A stretch of DNA of 64,000 bases from Serpens sp035497915 (GTDB lineage Bacteria; Pseudomonadota; Gammaproteobacteria; Pseudomonadales; Pseudomonadaceae). Location of the stretch: the NCBI RefSeq assembly GCF_035497915.1, contig NZ_DATJCS010000004.1, forward strand, positions 1 through 64,000, written 5' to 3'. The notes under the pieces were generated by a model. That model saw only the letters and a list, made by a program, of their open reading frames with translations, was not told the DNA's origin and made no database searches. This document shows positions 1-7,578 of this stretch, piece by piece; positions within the stretch are counted from its first letter, which is position 1, and each line of letters opens with the position of its first letter. Made by a program: the position numbers and the translations under genes.

Positions 1-3
1 CAG

Positions 4-15
4 TTGTTAAAGAGC
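4..15 (-). promoter_or_regulatory. rRNA leader boxA
   Basis: Read on the minus strand this is GCTCTTTAACAA, the boxA antitermination signal found in Pseudomonas 16S rRNA leaders. The 16S gene itself lies beyond the left edge of the window and is not seen. Confidence 0.8.
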
Positions 16-52
16 GTTTCGATCTGACCGAAGGTCTCAACCGAGGCCGCGC

Positions 53-80
53 ATTCTACAGCGGCCGTTTTGCTTGTCAA
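53..80 (-). promoter_or_regulatory. rrn promoter, proximal
   Basis: On the minus strand TTGACA (80-75) and TAGAAT (58-53) are separated by 16 bp. It is the closest of three tandem promoters to the boxA leader, and its GC-rich sequence after the -10 suits a stringently controlled rRNA promoter. The 16-bp spacer is shared by all three. Confidence 0.75.
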
Positions 81-163
81 GCGTTGTTTTGAACAACTTT
101 TCGTTTCAACTCAACTGCTTACCACCGCGAACCGAATCAACTCAGTTCGCTAGCGGGAGGCGA

Positions 164-191
164 ATCATACAGCGTCAAACGACACTGTCAA
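164..191 (-). promoter_or_regulatory. rrn promoter, middle
   Basis: On the minus strand TTGACA (191-186) and TATGAT (169-164) are separated by 16 bp. It is the second of three tandem promoters directed leftward into the rRNA operon. Confidence 0.7.
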
Positions 192-305
192 CCCCGCCTC
201 GACCAGCAGCCCGCTTCCTCTAGCGAGCATTCCAACCCAGACCCGAACATCCAACTCATTGATTTACAAGGAGTTTTCAGCAGCTCTGCGCTGGAAGTGG
301 GGCGC

Positions 306-333
306 ATTATAGGCCGCCCCATTCAAACGTCAA
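306..333 (-). promoter_or_regulatory. rrn promoter, distal
   Basis: On the minus strand TTGACG (333-328) and a perfect TATAAT (311-306) are separated by 16 bp. It is the most upstream rrn promoter and lies only about 20 bp beyond the stop codon of the peroxidase gene. Transcription of that gene can therefore run into the rRNA leader. Confidence 0.72.
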
Positions 334-351
334 GCCTTCGTGCAAATATAA

Positions 352-1239
352 TCAACATATCTGCAATGCTGACAAATCGAGCACGCCATCACGCAGCGGC
401 GGACACCAGTAATACTCACCCGAAACCGGCCGACTGAATCGGTAAAGCGCATCGACAATCCCGTCATCGACCCCAGCCATCCGACGCATCTGAACCTCGA
501 ATGCAGCGAAGCTCCGCCCGAAACACAGGAACATCAGCCCCGCCCGCTCCCCCTCTACCCACGGCATGGAACGCCGCACCATAAAGGCCTCCGGCTCGAA
601 GCTTTCCTGGGCCGTGCGTTTCACATGCGCTGACGCCGGAGCCTCATCCAGCTCCTCGTTGTCGCTCTTGCGACGCCCGAAGATATCATCCTGATCCGTC
701 GCAGGGAGGCTCTCGAAATAATTCAGGTCATGCACCCAGCGCTGGATGACGGCAAAACTGCCACCCACGTCGCCAGCCCCACCCTCGGTAACAAGCGCCG
801 CTTCGATGGCAGCATCGCCAACCGGGTTCTCAGTGCCATCCTCGTACCCGGTCAGGTCACGGCCCTCCTTGTGACGGAACACCTCAACCATATGATCGAG
901 AGTCAACGCTGGAAATAGCGCAGCCTCCAACCGGCGAGACAAGTGCAGCAACTCTCCGCGATCCGCCCCTCTCAACCAACACCACAACGCATGCTGAGTA
1001 GAGGGAACATCAACCAGGGCACCCCCGAAGCAAGGGAACGCCCGGAGCCCCGACACAGAACAGCCAAGCACCTGCACCAGCGGTTGCCCCAACCCTACGA
1101 CCAAACTCCGACCATCAATCAGCGGAACGAGACGATCCAGCGCCGCACGCAACTCGCCAGGCGAACCCAACGAAAAGAACAGATGACGCGCCTGCAAGGG
1201 AACCGGGGCTTCCAGAATGGCCGGCTGGCAGTGATTCAT
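352..1239 (-). CDS. DyP-type heme peroxidase
   Basis: A dye-decolorizing-type peroxidase of 295 residues, a heme enzyme that oxidises bulky substrates with hydrogen peroxide. The family signature GxxDG is present as GYEDG at about residues 131-135. The presumed proximal heme His is near residue 205, in the stretch ASAHVKRT, and a distal Arg follows about 17 residues later. There is no signal peptide, so it is likely cytoplasmic. I chose the ATG at 1239 over an in-frame GTG at 1257 because AGAGGAG sits just before the ATG. The gene runs toward the rRNA promoters and is separated from folD by a terminator. The family is clear; the natural substrate cannot be read from sequence. Confidence 0.88.
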   Translation of the reverse strand: MNHCQPAILEAPVPLQARHLFFSLGSPGELRAALDRLVPLIDGRSLVVGLGQPLVQVLGCSVSGLRAFPCFGGALVDVPSTQHALWCWLRGADRGELLHLSRRLEAALFPALTLDHMVEVFRHKEGRDLTGYEDGTENPVGDAAIEAALVTEGGAGDVGGSFAVIQRWVHDLNYFESLPATDQDDIFGRRKSDNEELDEAPASAHVKRTAQESFEPEAFMVRRSMPWVEGERAGLMFLCFGRSFAAFEVQMRRMAGVDDGIVDALYRFSRPVSGEYYWCPPLRDGVLDLSALQIC

Positions 1240-1307
1240 GACTTCTCCTCTACTCACATGGATAGCTTGGAACGAACAAGGCGGCGCGATCCCGACTGAC
1301 GCACCAA

Positions 1308-1337
1308 TAAAAACGGCACCCTGATGGGTGCCGTTTT
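1308..1337 (-). terminator. folD intrinsic terminator
   Basis: An 11-bp stem (1311-1321 with 1326-1336), a TGAT loop and a T tract on the minus strand, placed directly after folD and before the peroxidase gene. Confidence 0.8.
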
Positions 1338-1350
1338 CATCACGCCCACT

Positions 1351-2205
1351 TTAGGCGTGCAATTGATCCGCCGCGTGGAGCGTATTCTCCAGCAGGCAGG
1401 CGCGCGTCATCGGCCCCACTCCTCCCGGGACCGGGGTAATCCAACCGGCGCGTTCACTGGCACCCTTAAACTCGATATCACCGAGCAGCCGCCCATCTGG
1501 CTGGCGATTGATCCCCACATCGATAACGATCGCACCAGGCTTGATCCAATCACCCTTCACCAATCCGGTGATTCCCGTAGCCACCACCAGCAGGTCGGCG
1601 CGCTTGACGTGCTCTTCCAGATTCCTGGTGAAACGGTGGGTGACCGTGACCGTGCATCCCGCCAACAGCAACTCAAGCGCCATGGGCCGCCCCACGATAT
1701 TTGATGCGCCCACCACCACGGCGTCCAACCCATGGAGATCGACTCCGGTTTCTGCCAGCAGCGCCATGATGCCCTTGGGCGTACACGGGCGCAGCAACGG
1801 AATCCGCTGCGCCAGGCGACCTACGTTATAAGGATGGAAGCCATCCACGTCCTTATCGGGACGGATACGCTCCAGCAACCCGGAGGCATCCAGATGCTTC
1901 GGCAGGGGCAACTGCACCAGGATGCCGTCAATCGCGGGATCGGCATTGAGCTCATCGATCAGCGCCAGCAATTCATCCTGACGAGTCGTCTCTGGCAAAT
2001 CATAAGCACGGGACTCGAAACCCACCTCGATGCAGTCCTTGCGTTTGTGAGCCACGTAAACCTGCGACGCAGGATCGGAACCCACCAGGATCACAGCCAG
2101 ACCAGGTACGCGCAGCCCCTGCTGGCGACGTTCGGCAACACGTTGAGCGATCTGCTGGCGGAGACGGGCGGCAATCGCCTTACCGTCGATCAATTGAGCG
2201 GTCAT
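1351..2205 (-). CDS. folD: Bifunctional methylenetetrahydrofolate dehydrogenase/cyclohydrolase
   Basis: FolD interconverts 5,10-methylene-, methenyl- and 10-formyl-tetrahydrofolate with NADP, supplying one-carbon units for purines and initiator formyl-Met. At 284 residues it has the normal length. Tyr50 and Lys54, in the YVAHKRKD stretch, match the catalytic pair of E. coli FolD. The C-terminal PVPGGVGPMT motif is intact. It ends in its own terminator and lies just upstream of a tRNA cluster on the opposite strand. A folD next to Arg-His-Leu tRNAs is the arrangement known in P. aeruginosa, and it marks the junction used by the prophage. Confidence 0.97.
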   Translation of the reverse strand: MTAQLIDGKAIAARLRQQIAQRVAERRQQGLRVPGLAVILVGSDPASQVYVAHKRKDCIEVGFESRAYDLPETTRQDELLALIDELNADPAIDGILVQLPLPKHLDASGLLERIRPDKDVDGFHPYNVGRLAQRIPLLRPCTPKGIMALLAETGVDLHGLDAVVVGASNIVGRPMALELLLAGCTVTVTHRFTRNLEEHVKRADLLVVATGITGLVKGDWIKPGAIVIDVGINRQPDGRLLGDIEFKGASERAGWITPVPGGVGPMTRACLLENTLHAADQLHA

Positions 2206-2337
2206 TACGCTTGGTCAACCATCACGAAGGTGAAATAGAAGGCGCGCATTCTCGCACGCCAGCCCCCGCTGGCAAAAGCCACGAAGGACGGACAGACGTA
2301 ACCCATTTATCTCACAGGATTTTTTTAAAAAAACCTG

Positions 2338-2366
2338 TTGACGAGGCATAGGCGCATGACTAACAT
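2338..2366 (+). promoter_or_regulatory. Promoter of the tRNA cluster
   Basis: TTGACG (2338-2343) and TAACAT (2361-2366) are separated by 17 bp and followed by a GC-rich discriminator, as is usual for stable-RNA promoters. The first tRNA begins 114 bp downstream. The 2206-2479 interval holds nothing else I recognise. Confidence 0.6.
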
Positions 2367-2479
2367 ACGCCCCGCTTGTCGAGCACAGCTAGTCGCTGGG
2401 CCTGAAGGCAACAAGCCTCACCAAGGGTTGGTTGTCATCAAAGCCAAGATTTGCGCTCTAACCGAGATAGCAGAAATAG

Positions 2480-2556
2480 GCGCCCGTAGCTCAGCTGGAT
2501 AGAGCATCCGCCTTCTAAGCGGATGGTCGCAGGTTCGAGTCCTGCCGGGTGCGCCA
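2480..2556 (+). tRNA. tRNA-Arg (TCT)
   Basis: A 77-nt cloverleaf with encoded CCA. The anticodon loop CTTCTAA gives anticodon TCT, and the T-arm GGTTCGAGTCC is present. It is the first of three tRNA genes in the cluster. Confidence 0.97.
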
Positions 2557-2597
2557 TAAAGGCAGCTTTGGCACAAGCAAACGCAACAACGCAATAT

Positions 2598-2674
2598 GGT
2601 GGGCGTAGCTCAGTTGGTAGAGCACAGGATTGTGGCTCCTGGTGTCGTGGGTTCGATTCCCATCGTCCACCCCA
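2598..2674 (+). tRNA. tRNA-His (GTG)
   Basis: A 77-nt cloverleaf with the extra G at -1 that is typical of tRNA-His, anticodon GTG in the loop TTGTGGC, and encoded CCA. Confidence 0.97.
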
Positions 2675-2682
2675 TATTCGAG

Positions 2683-2711
2683 AAAACGCCAGACTCAAGG
2701 TCTGGCGTTTT
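2683..2711 (+). terminator. Hairpin between tRNA-His and tRNA-Leu
   Basis: A 12-bp stem, AAAACGCCAGAC paired with GTCTGGCGTTTT, around a 5-nt loop, with T-rich 3' flank. It looks like an intrinsic terminator or a processing hairpin. It would reduce read-through into tRNA-Leu and so into the prophage left end. Confidence 0.6.
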
Positions 2712-2723
2712 CGTTTCAACCAC

Positions 2724-2808
2724 GCGGACGTGGTGAAATTGGTAGACACACCAGATTTAGGTTCTGGCGCCGCAAGGTGTGAGAGTTCGAGTCTCTCCGT
2801 CCGCACCA
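2724..2808 (+). tRNA. tRNA-Leu (TAG), prophage attachment gene
   Basis: An 85-nt class II tRNA with a long variable arm, anticodon TAG and encoded CCA. Its last 24 nt form part of the 26-bp sequence repeated at the far end of the prophage. Integration therefore took place in its 3' end and left an intact tRNA on the left side. Confidence 0.97.
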
Positions 2809-2810
2809 TC
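2785..2810 (+). other. attL core
   Basis: A 26-bp sequence covering the T-arm 3' side, acceptor stem and CCA of tRNA-Leu plus two bases. It is identical to 39131-39156. The match stops sharply on both sides. Confidence 0.93.
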
Positions 2811-2900
2811 TTCTAGGGCTCCCGCCCCGCAAAGCCTCATGAATCAAGGCTTCCAGCGGATGCGCCCCTCGCAAGAACGCCTGTTTTTGCGGCTGTTTTA

Positions 2901-2920
2901 TTCCCAGAGTGTTCCCAGCG
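2901..2920 (+). repeat. Paired TTCCCA motifs beside attL
   Basis: TTCCCA occurs at 2901-2906 and again at 2912-2917 within GTTCCCAGCG (2911-2920). The same pair, including an exact GTTCCCAGCG, occurs beside attR at 39053-39073. Similar spacing on both flanks of the crossover suggests integrase or directionality-factor binding sites. Confidence 0.5.
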
Positions 2921-3002
2921 AAAGCGCGCAGGTCGGGTGTTGAGAGCACCCGGGGCTGGATTTGCGCTGTTTTATGTTGACCCCTCGATTTGGGGTAATT
3001 TT

Positions 3003-3169
3003 GGTTAGGTCCTATATCTAAAGCAGCGAAGCCCTTGCGGCACTAGGGCTGCGAGCGATCTGGCAAAGGTTAGGAAACGGTTAGGTGATGGTTATCTGAT
3101 TACCTTTTTTCTGGTTTCCTTCTCCAAAACTGAAAGCCTTTAAAATCAAGGGCTTGGGAAAACCTAACC
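3003..3169 (+). repeat. GGTTAGG repeats, candidate integrase arm sites
   Basis: GGTTAGG occurs at 3003-3009, 3068-3074 and 3079-3085, a shortened GGTTA at 3090-3094, and the reverse complement CCTAACC at 3163-3169. The 3068, 3079 and 3090 copies are phased at exactly 11 bp. Short phased repeats 200-400 bp from the core are typical arm-type sites of tyrosine integrases. Confidence 0.5.
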
Positions 3170-3460
3170 TTTACCCTTACCTCAAATCACCCTCCAAGGT
3201 AATACCGCTAACCCAGCATTCATGCGGGTTACAGCCCCGGTCAGTTATGCAGCTAACCGAAATTACCTCTAGCGAACACCCCCTCCGAGATTCCCCCATC
3301 CTCCCCTGCCCTGCTGCAATCCAGCGCGACTCCGAAAACCACCCTTCGGTGCAGGGATTCGCAGGGAAACCAGCACCGCAAAACCTCCTCGGTCCGCCAG
3401 TGCTGGCGGCGCCCGCTGCAATCTGCAGGGGTGCAGAAAAAGCCACAGGTTTAGCCCGCA

Positions 3461-3479
3461 GGCGTGGCGGGGGGACGAT
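3461..3479 (+). other. Candidate cos site
   Basis: GGCGTGGCGGGG followed by GGACG resembles the P2 cohesive-end sequence as I remember it (GGCGAGGCGGGGAAAGC). It lies between att and the portal gene, where phiCTX-like genomes have cos, and is followed by a GCGCGCGC run. The exact cut position is not determined. Confidence 0.42.
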
Positions 3480-3707
3480 TGCGCGCGCCGGGTCCAGGGT
3501 GAGCCAGGCCCATCCCGCCCGCCAGATCCTCCAGCTCATCTGAGCACCACGCTGTAGCGCACTCTCCTGGCCTCGCCTGATCACCTGGACCCCGCATGAA
3601 TCCTGGGTTTCAGCCAGCCTGATGATGGCTTTGCAAATGCTGGCGTGGTAATATCAGCTACCGCCTTTTACGCCGTAGAACCGCAAAATTTCATGTCGCG
3701 CAGACAC

Positions 3708-3737
3708 AAAAAAGCCGCCTCGTTGGGCGGCTTTTTC
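3708..3737 (-). terminator. Terminator after portal gene
   Basis: AAAGCCGCC and GGCGGCTTT form a stem flanked by A and T tracts on both sides, so it can work in both directions. It begins 14 bp after the portal stop codon. Confidence 0.78.
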
Positions 3738-3750
3738 GTTTCCGGGCGGC

Positions 3751-4800
3751 TCAGTTCTTGGTCGGCAGCTCGAACGGCCTGAACCGGATCACCTCCTCCC
3801 CCAGCCAGTCGTTCACCTGCTGCAGGCGCGCCTGGATGGGTTCGAGTTCGTTGATGGCCCATACCTCGGCCGCCTCGCGCAGGCTGCCGAAGCCGCCAGC
3901 GTTCTGCGGGACGATGCCCATCAGTTGCGGCGGGATGCGCAGCGCGGCCAGCAGGTCGTCGCGGCTGATGTTCTTGATGCTGCCGAACTCGTCCTTGGCC
4001 GCCACTTCACTGACCGGCAGCAACTGGATGCCATCCTTCTTGCCTCCCGGGGCGTACATGAACAGGTTGCGGAAGTTGCCTGGCCCCTTGGCGTTCTTCA
4101 GCGCGGTGCGTAGCGCGGCAACGTCGCCCTCGTTCTGCGCGGCGTCGGTCATGTAGAGGATGAACCCCGCATGTGACCCGTTCTGGTAGTACTTACGCCG
4201 GAACAGGGTCGCCGACTCGTTGAGCAGCGCGCTCTGCAGGGCGGCCAGCCACTCCGGCATGCCGTAGATCTCCTGGTTGATGTCGGCCTCGCGCAGGTGC
4301 AGCACGGTACCGCGCTCGAACTCGTGTTCATCCTTCCAGCCGCGCACCTGGAAGCACTCGCCCGGCTCTGCGCCCACCCGCATGTACTTGGCCAGCGGCG
4401 GCAACAGGCCCAGCGCCTGGCCGAGCATGTTGCGGCGCTTCTCCAGGTAGGCGTTGCCGCACCACAGCCAGTCCAGGGCGAATTGCCCGAACGCGGCACG
4501 GCTGAGCAGCTTGTGGGGGATGAAGGTGCGCTCAAGCATGTTGCGCTTGAAGCCGATGCCGCTCTGCAGGTAGACGCTGGCCCGGGTGGACTTCGCCAGG
4601 CCGTCAAGCGACAGCGGCGGTTCGTACCAGCGGCCGTTCTGCCAGCACTCCAGGTAGTCCAGAATCTCGCGGCCATCGAGCACCGGAACCGGGTCGCCGA
4701 AGGTGAAGGCTTCAACCCGCCCGCCTTCGCCGGCAGGGATCACCTGACCTTCCAAGGGTTTGCCGGCAAATTTCTGGGGGTAGCGGCGGCGTTTGCTCAT
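3751..4800 (-). CDS. Phage portal protein (P2 GpQ-like)
   Basis: The dodecameric ring at the capsid vertex through which DNA enters and to which the tail joins. The 349-residue product matches the size of P2 GpQ and contains typical family stretches such as the LRIPPQLMGIVPQNAGGFG region near residue 300. The ATG at 4800 overlaps the terminase stop as TGATG, so translation is probably coupled. An in-frame TTG one codon earlier is the less likely start. It is the second and last gene of the leftward late operon and ends in a terminator. Confidence 0.93.
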   Translation of the reverse strand: MSKRRRYPQKFAGKPLEGQVIPAGEGGRVEAFTFGDPVPVLDGREILDYLECWQNGRWYEPPLSLDGLAKSTRASVYLQSGIGFKRNMLERTFIPHKLLSRAAFGQFALDWLWCGNAYLEKRRNMLGQALGLLPPLAKYMRVGAEPGECFQVRGWKDEHEFERGTVLHLREADINQEIYGMPEWLAALQSALLNESATLFRRKYYQNGSHAGFILYMTDAAQNEGDVAALRTALKNAKGPGNFRNLFMYAPGGKKDGIQLLPVSEVAAKDEFGSIKNISRDDLLAALRIPPQLMGIVPQNAGGFGSLREAAEVWAINELEPIQARLQQVNDWLGEEVIRFRPFELPTKN

Positions 4801-6560
4801 CAATAAATCTCCATGAAGCTGCTGTTCTGGGCGGTGCGGCCCTCCAGCGGCTCGTTGTGCAGGGCGTGCATGAGCGCCCAGGCGAGGTCGGCGTGGCCGG
4901 TCTCGTCGGTGCGCCCGGCGGTGTAGGTGAACTGGCGGCCGCTGGCCGTCATGGTCTTGCGGATGGCCATCAGGCTGGAGGCCATGTCGGTCCAGCCAGC
5001 GTCGAACTCCAGGCGGCCACTCTTGATCACGTCCCAGGTCTTCATCACCAGGCGCGTCTTCACTTCGGGCGAGTAGCTGAAGGTGGTCAGGCCGGGGAAG
5101 AACTGGCGTACCAGCTGAGCGACGCCGGTGCCCATGCCGGTGGTGTCGATGCCGATGTAGGTCACCCAGAAGCGCTGGGTCACCTGGCGGATGAACTCGG
5201 CCTGGGCGGCGAAATCCATGCCCCGGAACTGGTGGCGTTCCAGCACGCGGAACTTGCCGCCGGGCACCATCGGCGGCGCGACCACCACCAGGCCGGCGCT
5301 GTCGCCGGTCTCGGCCGGGTCATAGCCGATCCACACCGCGCGATCACCGAAGGGTCGCTGCGCGAAGGGCTTGTAATCCTCGGCCCAGGCCTCCCAGCTA
5401 TCGATCATGCAGGGCTGCAGCATGGCCAGCGGGAAGATGCTCGCGCCGTCGTCGACGAACTCGCACATCAGCAGGTTGGCGAACTGCTCGGCGTTGTACT
5501 CGAAGCGCAGCTCGTCCAGGTCGAACAGGTCGCAGCCACGCGACTCGGCGTCGAGGATGGTCACGATCTGTCGCCAGATCTTGTCCTCGCACAGCCGCCC
5601 CTGGCTCAGGGCGTCGTGGCTGACATCCAGCTTGATGTGCTGGGCGCTCGGTTTGCCTCGGTTCAGGCGCTCCCCGGTCCACCACTTGTAGGCCTCATGC
5701 CCCTTGCTGGAGGGCGTCGAGAAGTAGGTCTTGCGCCACTTCTTGTGCAGAGCCATGCCCGAGGCGACCTTGTTGAGCTCCTCGAACTTGTGGGTCCAGA
5801 AGAACTCGTCGAAGTAGAAGTTGCCGCTGCGCCCCTGGGCGGTGCGGTAGTTGGTGCCCAGGAAGTGCAGCTCGGCGCCGTTGGCCAGGATGATCGGGTC
5901 GCCGGTCAGCTGGCGGTCCAGGACCTCGCGCGCCATGTCCTGCATGTAGTTCTTGAACTGGTGCGCCTGCGCCTTGCTGGCCGAGAGGAAGATCTGGTTA
6001 CGCCCGGTGATCGCCGCGTCGAGCAGCGCCTCGCGGGCGAAGTAGTACGTGGCGCCGATCTGGCGCGACTTCAGGATCATGCGCGTGCGCTGATTGCCCG
6101 CCCGGTACCAGTCCTTCTGGTAGTCGAAGCAGGTGTCGAGAAACGCCTCCTGCAGCTTCTCGATATCCTCCTCGGTGAATTCGTTACGCTTGGGCTGTTT
6201 CTTCGGCCCCTCGTTACGCGCGGCGATGTTCGGGTTCAGGTCGGTTTCGGTGCCGCCGCCCTGGTAGCGCTGGATGCGCGCCTGGCGCTCCAGCTGGCGG
6301 TGCAGCAGGTCGATCTCCTTGAAGTCCGCGCCGGTCTTCGGGTCCTTGAGCAGCAGTTGCACCAGCCGGGCTTCCAGGGCGCCGCCGATTCGTTCTACGG
6401 TATCGGCCCGGTCCCATTCGTCCCGCCCCTTCCAGGAATGGACGGTCTTCTCCGGCTCGCCCAGGAAGTCGGCGATGTCGGTAATGCGCCAACCCGTCCA
6501 GTACAGGAACTTGGCCTGCCGGCGGTTATCGCGGATGGGGATTGATACGGTCTCAGTCAT
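4800..6560 (-). CDS. Terminase large subunit (P2 GpP-like)
   Basis: The motor ATPase and nuclease that cuts cos DNA and pumps it through the portal. The protein has 586 residues, close to P2 GpP. An N-terminal helix-turn-helix (about 25-45) precedes a variant Walker A, LKSRQIGA (163-170). A Walker B-like FYFDEFFW lies at 248-255. A C-terminal nuclease fold probably uses Asp414 in GYDPAETGDSAG. It is the first gene of the leftward late operon. There is no ribosome binding site before the ATG, and the start lies 57 bp from the centre of the shared Ogr-type palindrome. Confidence 0.95.
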   Translation of the reverse strand: MTETVSIPIRDNRRQAKFLYWTGWRITDIADFLGEPEKTVHSWKGRDEWDRADTVERIGGALEARLVQLLLKDPKTGADFKEIDLLHRQLERQARIQRYQGGGTETDLNPNIAARNEGPKKQPKRNEFTEEDIEKLQEAFLDTCFDYQKDWYRAGNQRTRMILKSRQIGATYYFAREALLDAAITGRNQIFLSASKAQAHQFKNYMQDMAREVLDRQLTGDPIILANGAELHFLGTNYRTAQGRSGNFYFDEFFWTHKFEELNKVASGMALHKKWRKTYFSTPSSKGHEAYKWWTGERLNRGKPSAQHIKLDVSHDALSQGRLCEDKIWRQIVTILDAESRGCDLFDLDELRFEYNAEQFANLLMCEFVDDGASIFPLAMLQPCMIDSWEAWAEDYKPFAQRPFGDRAVWIGYDPAETGDSAGLVVVAPPMVPGGKFRVLERHQFRGMDFAAQAEFIRQVTQRFWVTYIGIDTTGMGTGVAQLVRQFFPGLTTFSYSPEVKTRLVMKTWDVIKSGRLEFDAGWTDMASSLMAIRKTMTASGRQFTYTAGRTDETGHADLAWALMHALHNEPLEGRTAQNSSFMEIY

Positions 6561-6605
6561 GGCGGCGATGCTGCCGCCCGCGCGCGAGCCGCCCTAGCTC
6601 GCGGC

Positions 6606-6628
6606 GTTGTAACGCCCCACCCTACAAC
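6606..6628. promoter_or_regulatory. Ogr-type late operator between P and O
   Basis: Perfect inverted repeat GTTGTA-N11-TACAAC in the divergent interval between terminase and scaffold genes. The same element stands before V (13056) and FI (17638). A CGCGCG tract lies about 31 bp from its centre on both sides. P2-like late promoters carry a dyad centred near -55 that binds Ogr, so this single site probably serves both directions. Confidence 0.75.
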
Positions 6629-6714
6629 TCCCCGTCGTTGCCGCTCATCGCGCGCCTGCCGACCATGCCCTCAACCCACTGCACACCCGCAGCCCGGATT
6701 GAGGACATCCCACG

Positions 6715-7551
6715 ATGAAGAAGAAATTCCGCTCCAAGTGGTTCCGCGTCGCCGTCGAGGGCGCGACCACGGACGGCCGCCAGATCGAGCGCCAGTGGCT
6801 GGTCGATGCCGCCGAAACCTACAACCCGAAGACCTACGGCGCCCGCGTCTGGCTGGAGCATTTCCGCAGCCTGGTAGCCGACAGCCCGTTCAAAGCCTAC
6901 GGCGACGTGCTGGCCCTGAAGACTGAGGAAGTCGAGATCGCCGGCACCAAGAAGCTCGCCCTGTTCGCGCAGATCGAGCCGACTGACGAACTGGTCGCCA
7001 TGGTGAACAAGGCCAAGCAGAAGATCTTCACCAGCATCGAGATCAGTCCGAAGTTCGCCGACAGCGGCCGCGCCTACCTGTCCGGTCTGGCCGTCACGGA
7101 CACCCCGGCCAGCCTGGGCACCGAAATGCTCGCCTTCAGCGCCCAGCACCCGGACGCCTCGCCACTGAAGGCCCGCAAGCAGCACGCGGACAACCTGTTC
7201 ACCCTGGCCGAAGAGGCCACCCTCGAATTCGACGAAATCGAAGACAAGCCCAGCATCGGCGCCGCCCTGTTCACCAAGGTGCAGGAGCTGCTCAAGGGCA
7301 AACAGACCAAGGACGACAGCGAGTTCGCCCAGGTCGGCCAGGCCGTCGAGGCCATCGCCGAGCACGTCAAGGACCTGCCCGACCAGTTCGCCCAGGCCGA
7401 GCAGCGCGTCACCGAGCTGACCAGCCAGGTGCAAGGCCTGCAGACCGAACTGACCGACCTCAAGAAGCAGCTCGGCAACACCCAAGACCACAGCCAACAA
7501 CAGCGCCCGCCGGTGGCCGGCGGCGACGGCCAGATCAAGACCCAGTTCTGA
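6715..7551 (+). CDS. Capsid scaffolding protease (P2 GpO-like)
   Basis: An internal scaffold with an N-terminal serine protease that matures the capsid. Asp20, His49 and Ser107 (in FTSIEI) align well with the catalytic triad known for P2 GpO. The C-terminal third (about 200-265) is a charged, glutamine-rich coiled coil expected to be the scaffold part. The product has 278 residues. It opens the rightward late operon, 87 bp after the Ogr-type palindrome, and has a GAGGACA sequence before its ATG. Confidence 0.94.
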   Translation: MKKKFRSKWFRVAVEGATTDGRQIERQWLVDAAETYNPKTYGARVWLEHFRSLVADSPFKAYGDVLALKTEEVEIAGTKKLALFAQIEPTDELVAMVNKAKQKIFTSIEISPKFADSGRAYLSGLAVTDTPASLGTEMLAFSAQHPDASPLKARKQHADNLFTLAEEATLEFDEIEDKPSIGAALFTKVQELLKGKQTKDDSEFAQVGQAVEAIAEHVKDLPDQFAQAEQRVTELTSQVQGLQTELTDLKKQLGNTQDHSQQQRPPVAGGDGQIKTQF

Positions 7552-7578
7552 TCAGCGCGCCACAGGAGAGAAATTCCC

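Larger units (their letters stand above)
2811..3706. other. Prophage left end: non-coding attP/cos region
   Basis: About 900 bp without a gene I can support. It carries TTCCCA motifs near attL, GGTTAGG-type repeats (3003-3169) and a candidate cos site (3461-3479). Open frames on both strands overlap one another here, lack ribosome binding sites and resemble no protein I recognise. Confidence 0.65.

Noticed and set aside
1239..1257. GTG at 1257 as start of the peroxidase
   Set aside because: The codons between GTG and the ATG at 1239 contain the AGAGGAG ribosome binding site itself.
2716..2949. Small minus-strand gene overlapping tRNA-Leu and attL
   Set aside because: It covers the tRNA on the opposite strand, has no ribosome binding site and would be broken by excision.
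3154..3584. Overlapping open frames on both strands in the att/cos region
   Set aside because: Neither has a ribosome binding site or recognisable protein features; the DNA looks like a packaging and recombination region.
4857..6545. A 562-codon plus-strand frame opposite the terminase gene
   Set aside because: Shadow of the terminase gene, whose ATPase and nuclease motifs are intact on the minus strand.
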